From Brevundimonas sp. (GTDB lineage Bacteria > Pseudomonadota > Alphaproteobacteria > Caulobacterales > Caulobacteraceae), in the NCBI RefSeq assembly GCF_030682035.1, contig NZ_JAUXQZ010000037.1, forward strand, positions 62,001 through 126,000: a DNA stretch of 64,000 bases, read 5' to 3'. Position 1 is the first letter of the stretch, and each line of letters opens with the position of its first letter. Below, piece by piece: positions 33,717 to 42,640 of this stretch. Made by a program: the position numbers and the translations under genes. The notes under the pieces are model-generated. The model saw nothing but the letters and a program-made list of their open reading frames with translations. It made no database searches and had not been told where the DNA came from.

Positions 33717-34478
33717 TCATCCCAGCCCGATCGGTCCATAGAGCCAGGTCAACCAGCCGCCGACGGCGATGAAGGGTCCAAACGGCAGGGGCTCGTCGCG
33801 CGCCAACGGCCTGTGCGCCAGTCCGCGCGCCACAACCCAGCTCAGGCCGGCCGCGCAGGCCCACAATAATACCGATGGCAAGCCGATCCACCCGACCCAG
33901 GCTCCGACGGCTCCGAACAGGATGGGATCGCCGCCCCCCAACCCCTCCTTCGCGCGCACCCGCCGATAGATCGTGGCCATCCCCCAAAGGCTTGCGAAGC
34001 CGACGGCGGCTCCCGCCAACGCATCGAACAGGGTTCTGTCCGGCAGCCACGCCGCGGCGATAAACCCGCTGACCAGAAGGGGCAGGGTCAACCGGTCCGG
34101 AAGCCAGAGTTCATCGGCGTCCACCAACGCAATGAGGAGCAACTGCCACCCAAAAAGCGCTGTCAGGATCGCTTCCGGCAGGCTGGCCGGGGTCAGCGCG
34201 GCCCAGACGCCTATGCCGGCGCCCGCCAGTTCCACCATCGGATGGCGTGCGGCCACCGGGGCGCGGCAACGGGCGCACCGCCCGCGCTGGGCCAGCCAGC
34301 TAAAGACCGGGACAAGCTCGGGGGCCGACAGAATGGCTCCACAACAGTCTGAACGAGACCGTGCCCATGCGACCGGGTCGCCCTTCGGCAGCCGCATGGC
34401 CACGAGGTTCACGAAGCTGCCGACGATCAGACCGGTCATGGCCGCCAGGGCGGTCAGTCCCACCAGGGAGGTCGTCAT
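33717..34478 (-). CDS. gspO: Prepilin peptidase GspO
   Basis: 253 residues from ATG 34478. Eight hydrophobic segments are visible. The aspartate motifs of type IV prepilin peptidases are present: LVDADELWLPD and GLGGGDPILFG. The N-terminal methylase region PELVPVFSWLAQRGRCARCRAPVA keeps the second CxxC. The first Cys pair, normally CPxC, is here a bare CC (SDCCGAIL). It would cleave and N-methylate the GspG/H/I/J/K prepilins. It is first in a leftward group with the STN-like protein and the sigma factor. Confidence 0.9.
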   Translation of the reverse strand: MTTSLVGLTALAAMTGLIVGSFVNLVAMRLPKGDPVAWARSRSDCCGAILSAPELVPVFSWLAQRGRCARCRAPVAARHPMVELAGAGIGVWAALTPASLPEAILTALFGWQLLLIALVDADELWLPDRLTLPLLVSGFIAAAWLPDRTLFDALAGAAVGFASLWGMATIYRRVRAKEGLGGGDPILFGAVGAWVGWIGLPSVLLWACAAGLSWVVARGLAHRPLARDEPLPFGPFIAVGGWLTWLYGPIGLG

Positions 34479-34887
34479 CAGCAGGGGCCGCCTGGATTGT
34501 TCATCAACGGGCCAGCGCCTCGCTTTGGACGGGGATCGGCGCAACGCCAGAAATGTCGCTGACGCATCTCTCGCCGTGAGAGAGCTCGAGACAGTCGTCT
34601 ATCGCCTCTCTCGGGGCGACTCAATGCCCCGGCGCCGAGCGCTCCAGCTCGGCCATCGGTCCGAGGGTGTCGATCTGAAAGAACGCGCGACGGCTGGAGT
34701 GACGCCACAAACACGCCGCCCAAATCCGGTTTTGGACCTGGGATTTCGCATCCCGCATTTGATGCCGCGTGTGCATCATTTAGCCACGGCTGAACGTTCC
34801 AGTTAAGACAACAATCGAGCCGCGGTTTTTGATGCATGACCAAAAGCGATTTTGTCATTTCCTACGAGCCTGAAGATCGAGAGCAGA
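34479..34887. other. Intergenic region between gspO and mntH
   Basis: 409 bp without a convincing gene. It holds the divergent promoters of gspO (left) and mntH (right) and, at 34836-34858, a palindrome taken to be the MntR operator. The part 34790-34890 is clearly more AT-rich than its surroundings. Confidence 0.5.
34836..34858. promoter_or_regulatory. Palindromic operator candidate for MntR
   Basis: A 23-bp dyad of the form ATGAC-N1-AAA-N5-TTT-N1-GTCAT lies 30 bp before the mntH start at 34888. Sixteen of 23 positions match their reverse complement. An MntR-type regulator gene follows mntH, so repression of mntH under manganese sufficiency through this site is the natural reading. The site also argues against the TTG start at 34852. 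Confidence 0.55.
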
Positions 34888-36363
34888 ATGACCAAATCAA
34901 TCGAGTCGTCTGCGATGGCGCCTGCGAGGCGCCCTTTCTCCCGGCTTCTGCGTCACGGCGACGAGGTCGATTTCAGCAAGTCGCTGCCCGAGGCCTACCG
35001 CACCCTGAACGTCTGGCAGGCGTCGGACGGCGCCAGGCCGTGGTTCCGTCGGATGCTGGGCTTTGCCGGGCCCGGCTTTCTGGTCGCGGTCGGCTACATG
35101 GACCCGGGCAACTGGGGCACTGATCTCGCGGGCGGGAGCCAGTTCGGCTACGTCCTGTTGTGGGTGATCCTGGCGTCCAACCTGATGGCCATGCTTTTGC
35201 AGGTGCTGTGCGCGCGCCTCGGCATCGTCACCGGACGCGATCTCGCCCAGTCGTGCCGCGAACTCTATTCCAGACCGACGACCATCGCCCTGTGGTTGCT
35301 GTGCGAGATCGCCATTATCGCCTGCGATCTGGCCGAACTGATCGGGGCGGCGGTGGCGCTGAACCTGCTTCTGGGCATCCCGCTGATCTGGGGCGTGCTG
35401 ATCACGGGCTTGGACGTGCTGCTGTTGCTGATGCTGGTCAAGGTCGGGTTCCGGTGGCTGGAGGCCATCGTCATCGCCTTGGTCACGACCATTGGCGTCT
35501 GTTTCGCCTACAACATCTTCCTGGCCCAGCCCGACTGGGGGGCCGCAGCCAGCGGGGCGTTCATCCCGTCGATGCCCGCTACGGCGGCACTGCTGATCTC
35601 CCTCGGCATCCTCGGCGCGACGGTCATGCCGCATAATCTGTATCTGCATTCCTCGATCGTGCAGACGCGCAACTACGGCCGCAGCCGGGACGAGCTGAAG
35701 TCCGCGATCGGCCACAATACGGTCGACACCATCGTGGCGCTGGGCGCCGCCTTCTTTGTCAACGCGGCGATCCTGGTGCTGGCGGCGTCCGTGTTCTGGT
35801 CGGCGGGCATTCAGGTCAACGAACTGCAGCAGGCCCATCAGTTGCTGGCCCCGGCGCTTGGTGGAGCGGCGGCCACCTTGTTCGCGGTGGCCCTGCTGTG
35901 TTCCGGCCAGTCCAGCACCATCACGGGCACCCTGGCGGGTCAGATCGTCATGGAGGGCTTCCTCAAAATCCGCATCGCGCCCTGGCTGCGGCGCCTGATC
36001 ACCCGCATGATCGCCATTGTACCTGCCCTGCTGATCATTTCGGCCACCGGCGGCAGGGACACGGTCCAGCTGCTGGTCATGTCTCAGGTCGTGCTGTCGA
36101 TGCAGCTGCCGTTCGCCATCTTCCCCTTGATGACCATGACCAGCTCGAAGCGGCTGATGGGTGAGTTCGCCAATCCACTGATAGTCAAGATCCTCGGCTA
36201 TGGCGTCTGCGGCCTGATTTCGGCGCTGAACGTCTATCTGCTGTGGAAGACCATCGGCCCCCTATGGGTCGGGGTTATCGCTTCTCTGATGGTGGCGTTC
36301 GCGGCCTGGGTCCGGTTCGGATATCGGCCTCCCCCGCAGCCCGTCGAGCACCCCGTTGCGTGA
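34888..36363 (+). CDS. mntH: Manganese/divalent metal transporter MntH (Nramp family)
   Basis: 491 residues from ATG 34888. Eleven or more TM segments are visible. The Nramp metal site is formed by GYMDPGNWGTD in TM1 (DPGN) and GATVMPHNLYLHSS in TM6 (MPH). LCSGQSSTITGTLAGQIVMEGFL is the conserved Nramp loop. It imports Mn2+ (and Fe2+) with protons across the inner membrane. The mntR gene begins within its last codons, so the two form an operon, and a palindrome lies at the promoter. Confidence 0.94.
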   Translation: MTKSIESSAMAPARRPFSRLLRHGDEVDFSKSLPEAYRTLNVWQASDGARPWFRRMLGFAGPGFLVAVGYMDPGNWGTDLAGGSQFGYVLLWVILASNLMAMLLQVLCARLGIVTGRDLAQSCRELYSRPTTIALWLLCEIAIIACDLAELIGAAVALNLLLGIPLIWGVLITGLDVLLLLMLVKVGFRWLEAIVIALVTTIGVCFAYNIFLAQPDWGAAASGAFIPSMPATAALLISLGILGATVMPHNLYLHSSIVQTRNYGRSRDELKSAIGHNTVDTIVALGAAFFVNAAILVLAASVFWSAGIQVNELQQAHQLLAPALGGAAATLFAVALLCSGQSSTITGTLAGQIVMEGFLKIRIAPWLRRLITRMIAIVPALLIISATGGRDTVQLLVMSQVVLSMQLPFAIFPLMTMTSSKRLMGEFANPLIVKILGYGVCGLISALNVYLLWKTIGPLWVGVIASLMVAFAAWVRFGYRPPPQPVEHPVA

Positions 36364-36871
36364 CAGTTCGGGCGATGATGGCCTAAACCTGCCGATCACC
36401 ATCGCAGGGAGACGTCGGATATTGAGCGAACTAGCGGGCGCTGCGCGTCGGGCCGCCGCCTTCCAGCGGATGCGGGATGCGCACTCGACCGAGATGGCGG
36501 AAGACTATGTCGAGCTCATCGGCGACCTCATCGCCCAGACCGGAGAGGCGCGCCTGACCGACCTGGCCGAGAACCTCGGCGTCACCCACGCCACCGCCGC
36601 GAAGGTCGTGCAGCGTCTGACACGCGCCGGCCTGGTCGAGAGCCGGCCCTATCGCTCCATCTTTCTGACCGCCGAAGGGGCGAGGGTCGCCGAGGCCTCC
36701 AGAAAGCGACACCGGATCGTTCATGAGTTCCTGCTGGCCTTGGGGGTCAGCGAATTGGTCGCCGAGGCCGACGCCGAAGGCATCGAACACCACACCAGCC
36801 CCGAAACTCTGGCCGTCTTCCAACGGATGACCAGGTCGCTGCGAAACGCCCAGGTGTCAGTCCCGAGGTGA
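36356..36871 (+). CDS. mntR: Manganese-responsive regulator MntR (DtxR family)
   Basis: 171 residues from TTG 36356, overlapping mntH by 8 bp; TTG 36422, which has AGGGAG upstream, would give 149 residues and is an equally good start. The body matches MntR: AEDYVELIGDLIAQTGEARLTDLAENLGVTHATAAKVVQRLTRAGLVESRPYRSIFLTAEG is the winged helix, and RHRIVHEFLLALGVSELVAEADAEGIEHHTSPETLAVFQRM the metal-binding and dimer domain (Glu and His ligands in EGIEHH). It is expected to repress mntH when Mn2+ is plentiful. Confidence 0.9.
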   Translation: MRDSSGDDGLNLPITIAGRRRILSELAGAARRAAAFQRMRDAHSTEMAEDYVELIGDLIAQTGEARLTDLAENLGVTHATAAKVVQRLTRAGLVESRPYRSIFLTAEGARVAEASRKRHRIVHEFLLALGVSELVAEADAEGIEHHTSPETLAVFQRMTRSLRNAQVSVPR

Positions 36872-36880
36872 GGCCGGTCC

Positions 36881-37252
36881 TCAGGGCCGACTCATTTCGC
36901 GCGCCACAGCCACGAGAACGTTGAGCTTGGCCCGCGGCAGGCGGCTCGCCATCCGGGCGAACCGGAGGACGGCGCCCGTATCGGCCTTGCCGGAGGGGCT
37001 ATCCCCAAACACATCCCCGACGAGGGCGGTCAGCGGTTCGTCGAGTGCATGGGCGATTTCGACCAGCCGGCCGAATGAGACGCCTCGCGCGCCGGATTCG
37101 TACTGTTGCAACGTGCCGAAACTGATGCCCGCGGCGCTCGCCACCTCCGCAAGGGACAGGCCCTTGCTTGCACGGACAAGGGCGAGGCGCTCTCCGAGCA
37201 GCCGGTTGTGGCCGTTCTCGTTTCGGGCGCCGGCCGACCTTGAACTCGCCAT
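36881..37252 (-). CDS. XRE-family transcriptional regulator
   Basis: 123 residues from ATG 37252; ATG 37267 would add five residues. A Cro/C1-type helix-turn-helix spans about residues 20-75: LLGERLALVRASKGLSLAEVASAAGISFGTLQQYESGARGVSFGRLVEIAHALDEPLTALV. The short C-terminal part (AVLRFARMASRLPRAKLNVLVAVAREMSR) resembles the tail of SinR-like alphaproteobacterial regulators. It is convergent with mntR (stops 9 bp apart), so it is not part of that operon. The target is unknown. Confidence 0.82.
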   Translation of the reverse strand: MASSRSAGARNENGHNRLLGERLALVRASKGLSLAEVASAAGISFGTLQQYESGARGVSFGRLVEIAHALDEPLTALVGDVFGDSPSGKADTGAVLRFARMASRLPRAKLNVLVAVAREMSRP

Positions 37253-37540
37253 CTCCGCACCCCTCACGTCATCGAAGGACTAGCGGGGCGTCACTGCGTA
37301 TTTGTGTCATCTTGATGTGAGCAACGCGACAGTTGTACGCGACGTCACAAGACAATCCGACCGTACCGGGACGGTGTTTCACCAAACTGCGAAGACAATT
37401 TCATACAAGCGCACCGGAAACGTCACTATTCGGCGTGCGCCCTGTCTTATCTCGCCTCTAGCCAAGGCGGCGGGCAGGGGGCGAAGCAGCCATCGCGACG
37501 GATTGAAACCCGTACGACTCCCTGCCGTGAAATTCTTTGA

Positions 37541-39067
37541 ATGGACACGGTGAAAACGATGACCGGCTTTCGACTGACCACCCTGCTCGCGCTCTCCGCC
37601 AGCGCCCTTACACTCGCCGCCTGCGGCTCGGCCGAGGTCGCGTCGCCCGGCGAGGGCGATTTCGGCGGTGGCGGCGGTGGCCCGACGCCGCCGCCCACGC
37701 TGCCCCCCGGCACGCCCGCGGCTGACTGTCCCACCGGTTTCGCCAACGTCGGCACCGTGGCCGGCGGCACGCTCCGCGCCTGCCAACTGCCGCAACAGAT
37801 CAACGGCGCCCTGACGGTGCCGCTCCGTGCCGGCACCATCTACGCCATCAGCGGCCGCACCTCGGTCGGCACCGACCAGGGCGTTGACCCGGCGGCCCCG
37901 ATCGCCGGCAGCGTCCAGGGCATCCTGACGATCGAAGCCGGCGTGCGCATCTTCGCCTCGGGCGGTTCGGACTATCTGCTGGTCAACCGCGGCTCGCAGC
38001 TGTTCGCCGAAGGCACGGCGACGACCCCCATCGTCTTCACCAGTCGCCAGAACGTGGATGGCGCAACGACCGAGAGCTCGCAGGGCCAATGGGGCGGCAT
38101 CGTCCTGGCCGGCCGTGCACCGACCGCCAACTGTCAGCTGACCGCCCCCGTGACCTGCACGGGTACTGTCGAGGGCACCAGCGCCTTCTTCGGCGGCAAC
38201 ACCGCGGCGGACAACTCGGGCCGGGTGCGCTACGTCCAGATCAAGTTCTCGGGCTTCGAAATCTCGACCGGCAACGAACTTCAGGGCCTGACCATGGCCG
38301 GCGTGGGCTCGGGCACCACGATCGACCACATCCAGGTCCACAACAGCTCTGACGACGGCATCGAAATCTTCGGTGGCAACGTCAACCTGCGCCACATCGT
38401 CATCACCGGCGCCGACGACGACGGCATGGACACCGACACGGGCTGGCGCGGCGGGGCCCAGTTCGGCATCGTTACGCAGCGTCCGGCGGGTTCGACCAGC
38501 CGCAGCGCCGGCTTCGAGTTCTCGTCGGCCCCGACCTCCGTCCCTCTGGCTTCGCGCTATGTGTCCCAGCCGAAGATGGCCAACTGGACGCTGGTAGGCC
38601 GCAACGCGACCACCGACGCCCACACGGTCGCCCACTTCGACACGGGAACGGACGCCACGATCATCAACTCGGTGTTCACCGCCGTCTCGACCTCGCTGGC
38701 CGGCTGTATGGCCATCAATGACGCGGACACCGCCACCAGCGGCGTGACCTTCACGTCGATCTACATGTCCTGCACCTTGCCGTACCGTCCGGCCAACACC
38801 GCCCTCTCGGCGGCGGCGTTTACCGCCGGAGCGAACAACGTTGCGAACGGCGCCTCGACCATGACCGCTCCTGCGGCAGGTACGAGCCTGAGCAATCAGG
38901 TTCTGACCTTCATCAACGGCACCAACGAGAACGCCAGACCCACAGTGGCTGCGGCCTCGGTCTATTCGTTCTTCCAGAACACGACCTACATCGGCGCCGT
39001 CCAGAACGCAGCCGACACTTGGTACCAGGGCTGGACCTGCGGCCTGACGGCCGGCGCGACCTGCTGA
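37541..39067 (+). CDS. Large exported lipoprotein, beta-helix-like, paired with a TonB receptor
   Basis: 508 residues from ATG 37541; ATG 37559 is an equally likely start. A lipoprotein signal ends at TLAAC, followed by GSAEV, a poly-Gly run and a Pro-rich linker. The body is rich in short strands with solvent-turn repeats: GSVQGILTIEAGVRIFASGG, LFAEGTATTPIVFTS, GQWGGIVLAGRAP, LQGLTMAGVGSGTTIDHIQVHNSSDDGIEIFGG, NLRHIVITGADDDGMDTDTGW. This looks like a right-handed beta helix. The same kind of protein is seen next to TonB-dependent receptors in related bacteria. It is the likely surface or periplasmic partner of the receptor 77 bp downstream; its ligand is unknown. Confidence 0.72.
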   Translation: MDTVKTMTGFRLTTLLALSASALTLAACGSAEVASPGEGDFGGGGGGPTPPPTLPPGTPAADCPTGFANVGTVAGGTLRACQLPQQINGALTVPLRAGTIYAISGRTSVGTDQGVDPAAPIAGSVQGILTIEAGVRIFASGGSDYLLVNRGSQLFAEGTATTPIVFTSRQNVDGATTESSQGQWGGIVLAGRAPTANCQLTAPVTCTGTVEGTSAFFGGNTAADNSGRVRYVQIKFSGFEISTGNELQGLTMAGVGSGTTIDHIQVHNSSDDGIEIFGGNVNLRHIVITGADDDGMDTDTGWRGGAQFGIVTQRPAGSTSRSAGFEFSSAPTSVPLASRYVSQPKMANWTLVGRNATTDAHTVAHFDTGTDATIINSVFTAVSTSLAGCMAINDADTATSGVTFTSIYMSCTLPYRPANTALSAAAFTAGANNVANGASTMTAPAAGTSLSNQVLTFINGTNENARPTVAAASVYSFFQNTTYIGAVQNAADTWYQGWTCGLTAGATC

Positions 39068-39077
39068 CGACGGATGC

Positions 39078-39103
39078 GGAGGCGGCCCGCCAGGGCCGCC
39101 TCC
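39078..39103 (+). promoter_or_regulatory. GC-rich hairpin between lipoprotein and receptor genes
   Basis: A perfect 11-bp stem (GGAGGCGGCCC / GGGCCGCCTCC) with loop GCCA, 10 bp after the lipoprotein stop and 42 bp before the receptor start, followed by a short T-containing stretch. It may attenuate transcription or protect the upstream mRNA 3' end. Confidence 0.5.
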
Positions 39104-39144
39104 GGCTTTCGCCCAGTCCGTTGAACTCATTCGAGGCGCAGATC

Positions 39145-41814
39145 ATGAAGACCATTACCTTGACCCTGAGCGGGGTCCTTTTGGCCACCAGCGCGCTGAT
39201 TGCGCCCGGGCTCGCCTATGCTCAAACCTCGCCGGCCGCGTCGCAGGCCGCCGCCCCTCAGAACCCGGCCGCTCAGGACGAGCCCGAGGCCGTCGGCGAA
39301 CTCGACGAGGTCGTCGTTCTCGGCCGCTTCATTCCGGAACCGAACCGTGAGAGCGCGGAGGTCGCGGCCTTTCTGACCTCCGAGGACCTTGAGCGGACCG
39401 GCGACAGCAGCGCCGCTGGCGCCTTGGCCCGCGTGACGGGCCTGACCGTCGTCGAGGGTCGGTTTGTCTACGTTCGCGGCCTCGGCGAGCGCTATTCCTC
39501 TGCCCTGCTGAACGGCTCGCCTCTGCCCAGCCCTGAGCCGCTGCAACGCGTCGTGCCGCTGGACCTGTTTCCGTCCAGCATCCTGGAAAGCGTCACTGTC
39601 CAGAAGACCTATTCGGTCGACTTTCCGGGCGAGTTTGGCGGCGGGGTGATCGACCTGCGCACCGTGGACGCGCCCAACGATCCCTTCTTCTCGATGTCCG
39701 CCTCGGTCGGCGGCAATACCGAGACGACCGGCGAGGAAGGCCTGATCTATTTCGGGTCGCGCACCGACTTCACCGGCTTCGATGACGGCACCCGCGACAT
39801 TCCGGGACCGCTCGCCATCGCCTTCGGTCAAGGCGTGCCGGTCAACAGCGCCAACGTCGGCGCGCAAGAGCTTGAGCGCATCGGCCACTCGCTGGTCAAT
39901 TCGCCGCTGCGTCTCCTGCAGCGGGAAACGACCCCGGTGAATTTCGGCTTCGATTTCGCCGGTGGGATGAAGTCCGAAAGCAGCCTCGGCACTTTCGGTC
40001 TGATCGCCGTGGCCGGCTACAGCAACAGCTGGGCGACCCGGAACGGCGTGCAAGAAGAAGCGCAGTTCTCCGGGGCTGTTCTCGTGCCCGTCACCAGCAA
40101 GGCCTTCGAATCCAACCAGAACGATATCCAGTTGAATTTCCTCGGCGGCCTGTCGCTGGTGACGGACAACAGCGACTACCGGTGGACCAATTTCTTCGTT
40201 CGCAACGTCACCAAGGAAGCGCGGATCAGCGTCGGTCCCGATTTCGACGCGGGCGGCGAGGTGCAGCGGACCGACTTCACCGAGTGGTTTGAACGCCAGC
40301 TCTTCTCAACCCAGCTGTCCGGCGAGCATGAGTTCATGGACGGCGCCCTGGAGTTTTCCTGGCGCGGGGCCTATGCCCTGACTGAACGCGACGCCCCCTA
40401 TGAGACGCGTTTCGAATATGGAGTCGCCGCCGACGGCGCCTTCCTGCACGAGATCGGCGGCAACCGGATTTCGTTCAGCGAACTGGACGACGATATCGTT
40501 TCTGGCGGAGCGGACCTGAGCTACACCCTCGCGCTGTCCGACTATCGGGATGCCGTGTTCAGCGCCGGGGTCGCCTATTTCGACAACAATCGCGACGCCG
40601 AACGTCGCGATCTGCAGTTCGTTCCGGCTGGCACCCTGACAGAAGAGCAGCGTCGGTCGCGGGTCGACTACCTTTACTCCGACACGAACATCGGCCCGAC
40701 GGGTCTGGTCCTCTCGGAAATCACCGGCAGCGCGGGCAGCGGAGCAGCGGCTTATTCGGCTCAGCTTGAGGTCGCGGCGGCCTATGTTCAGGTCGATGCC
40801 GAATTCATCCCCCTGGTCCGCACCACCTTCGGCGTACGCTATGAGGATGGTCAGCAGTCGGTCACGACGCGCGATCTGTTCAGCGGCGCCGCGCCCTTCG
40901 TCCCGACCGAGATCAATGAGCAGTATTTCCTGCCTTCGTTCACGGCGACCTGGAACTTTGCGGAAAACCAGCAGCTTCGTCTGGGGGCATCCCAGACGAT
41001 CGGCCGTCCCCAGTTCCGCGAACTGGCGCCCCAGTCCTATACGGATCCGGAGACCGACCGCGAGTTCACCGGCAACCCGTTCCTGGTCGATACCGAGATC
41101 CTGAACCTCGATGCGCGCTACGAGTGGTTCTTCGCCCGCCAGCAGTATCTGACCGCCGGCGTATTCTACAAGGACCTGGACAAGCCGGTCGAGGCGACCA
41201 TCGTCACCTCGGGCAACGCGCGACAGCAGTCGTACCTCAACTCGCCGCAGGCGACCATTTTTGGCGCCGAGATTGAAGCCAAGAAATATTTCGAGTTCCC
41301 TGACAGCGGTTCGCCCTTCATCAGCAACAAGCGCTGGCTGGTGCAGGCCAACTACACCTGGTCCGACTCGGAAGTGAACGTCGCGGCCGGCGACTTCGTC
41401 CGGACCCCCGGCGGCGGCGGCGGCAATGAGGACGCGACCTTCTTCATCGCGGACGGCAGCCGTCTCCAGGGACAGTCGGAGCACGTCGCCAACCTGCAAC
41501 TGGGCTGGGAAGACGACACGGCCCGGTCCCAGGCGACGATCATCGTCAACTATGTCAGCGAGCGTATCAGCGCCCGCGGCGCCGGTGGCGCAGGCAGTCG
41601 CGAGCCTGACTACATCCAGGATCCGGGCATCTTCCTCGACTTCGTCTACCGCAAGGATTTCGAGGCCGGCGGTCGCGATCTCGGCTTCGCGCTCGAACTT
41701 CGCAATCTGCTGAACACGGATTTCGACGAATACCAGGAACTGGGCAACAAGATCCTGATCAACAATTACGAGCTGGGATCCAGCGCCTCGGTCAGCCTGA
41801 CCGCGCGCTTCTAG
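39145..41814 (+). CDS. TonB-dependent outer-membrane receptor
   Basis: 889 residues from ATG 39145. The signal peptide ends at LAYAQT. A Pro/Ala linker precedes the plug: ELDEVVVLGRFIPEP (TonB-box-like region), AALARVTGLTVVEGRFVYVRGLGERYSSALLNGSPLPSPEPLQRVVPLDLFPSSILESVTVQKTYSVDFPGEFGGGVIDLRTVDAP. The 22-strand barrel ends with ELGSSASVSLTARF (terminal Phe). The PLQRVVPLDLFP plug type occurs in receptors for unknown organic substrates in this order. An imperfect hairpin (41822-41852) follows the stop. Energy would come from TonB-ExbBD elsewhere. Confidence 0.92.
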   Translation: MKTITLTLSGVLLATSALIAPGLAYAQTSPAASQAAAPQNPAAQDEPEAVGELDEVVVLGRFIPEPNRESAEVAAFLTSEDLERTGDSSAAGALARVTGLTVVEGRFVYVRGLGERYSSALLNGSPLPSPEPLQRVVPLDLFPSSILESVTVQKTYSVDFPGEFGGGVIDLRTVDAPNDPFFSMSASVGGNTETTGEEGLIYFGSRTDFTGFDDGTRDIPGPLAIAFGQGVPVNSANVGAQELERIGHSLVNSPLRLLQRETTPVNFGFDFAGGMKSESSLGTFGLIAVAGYSNSWATRNGVQEEAQFSGAVLVPVTSKAFESNQNDIQLNFLGGLSLVTDNSDYRWTNFFVRNVTKEARISVGPDFDAGGEVQRTDFTEWFERQLFSTQLSGEHEFMDGALEFSWRGAYALTERDAPYETRFEYGVAADGAFLHEIGGNRISFSELDDDIVSGGADLSYTLALSDYRDAVFSAGVAYFDNNRDAERRDLQFVPAGTLTEEQRRSRVDYLYSDTNIGPTGLVLSEITGSAGSGAAAYSAQLEVAAAYVQVDAEFIPLVRTTFGVRYEDGQQSVTTRDLFSGAAPFVPTEINEQYFLPSFTATWNFAENQQLRLGASQTIGRPQFRELAPQSYTDPETDREFTGNPFLVDTEILNLDARYEWFFARQQYLTAGVFYKDLDKPVEATIVTSGNARQQSYLNSPQATIFGAEIEAKKYFEFPDSGSPFISNKRWLVQANYTWSDSEVNVAAGDFVRTPGGGGGNEDATFFIADGSRLQGQSEHVANLQLGWEDDTARSQATIIVNYVSERISARGAGGAGSREPDYIQDPGIFLDFVYRKDFEAGGRDLGFALELRNLLNTDFDEYQELGNKILINNYELGSSASVSLTARF

Positions 41815-41821
41815 AATGGCT

Positions 41822-41852
41822 CCGGGAGGCGGTCGTCTGACCGTCTCCCGGG
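41822..41852 (+). terminator. Hairpin after the TonB-dependent receptor gene
   Basis: A 13-bp stem with one wobble pair (CCGGGAGGCGGTC / GACCGTCTCCCGG) eight bases after the stop at 41814. There is no long T run, so it may be a weak or Rho-assisted terminator. Confidence 0.5.
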
Positions 41853-42096
41853 CCTGACTACAAGCGGATTTGCGGCGGTTCGTCCGCCACCCGTCGCACT
41901 CGTCGACGCCGCCCTCAATGGCGAGGGCGGACTGGAATCCGGCTCTGCCGCATCCCGACAGGAAGCATTTAAACATCCGCGGGCGGGGCAAATGTCAAAT
42001 TTCATACTTCCAGCCGTCGCATAATCTTTACATTGCGAGAAAAGAGCGCATTATTCCTCCGGGTCCTGATTGTTTCAGGCGTTCGGGAGAGATTGG

Positions 42097-42414
42097 ATGC
42101 GCGCTTTTACCCCCTTCATCGGCCTTGCAGTCTTCGCCGCTGCGGCCATCCTTCCGGCCGGGCTGGCGAGCGCCGCTCACGACGGACAGCCGGCGGCACG
42201 GACCCATGCTCGCGCCGTTATGATCTGCGGCACGGACCCGGCAACGCGCCGGGCCTTCGCCCGCGAACACGGCGCTGCGCCGATCTTCGTCACCGCCCGC
42301 GAGGCGCTGTCGGTGAGAACCTCGGACCCGGTCTGGAACGCACCCCGCTGCATGACCGCACGGGAACATTCACGCTACCGGGACGCCGCGACGACCTTCG
42401 CAGCCGTTCGCTAG
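42097..42414 (+). CDS. Small exported protein, unknown function
   Basis: 105 residues from ATG 42097, with GGGAGAG 6 bases upstream. A signal peptide ends at LASAAHD. The mature part (about 80 residues) has two Cys (ICGTDP and APRCMTA) that could form one disulfide, and no recognisable domain. It is likely periplasmic. I do not recognise a family. Confidence 0.6.
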   Translation: MRAFTPFIGLAVFAAAAILPAGLASAAHDGQPAARTHARAVMICGTDPATRRAFAREHGAAPIFVTAREALSVRTSDPVWNAPRCMTAREHSRYRDAATTFAAVR

Positions 42415-42640
42415 GGAGTCGTCCATACGCGTCTGACCTGGGTTTGAGGCACGCCCGGCGAAACGGTCGCTGCGAGCGTCCAGGCGTGGTCGCCGGCGGC
42501 GATGCGACCCCGCAGGTCGAGCCTTGTCGTCTCAGGCCGCCTCCAGCGACCAGGCCCGCTGCATCCGCCGACCGCCGTTCGTGAACCGTATGGAGTCTGG
42601 CGGGTTGCGGATGAGGTCCTGTCATCCCTTGGCTCCTGTC

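Noticed and set aside
37268..37540. Possible PhoB box upstream of the lipoprotein/TonB receptor pair
   Set aside because: TGTGAC- and TGTC-like half-sites are present but the spacing does not fit the 11-bp period of a Pho box.
37379..39130. A 583-codon minus-strand open frame opposite the lipoprotein gene
   Set aside because: Antisense shadow of a gene with a clear signal peptide and lipobox; composition is Gly/Arg/Asp-rich without domains.
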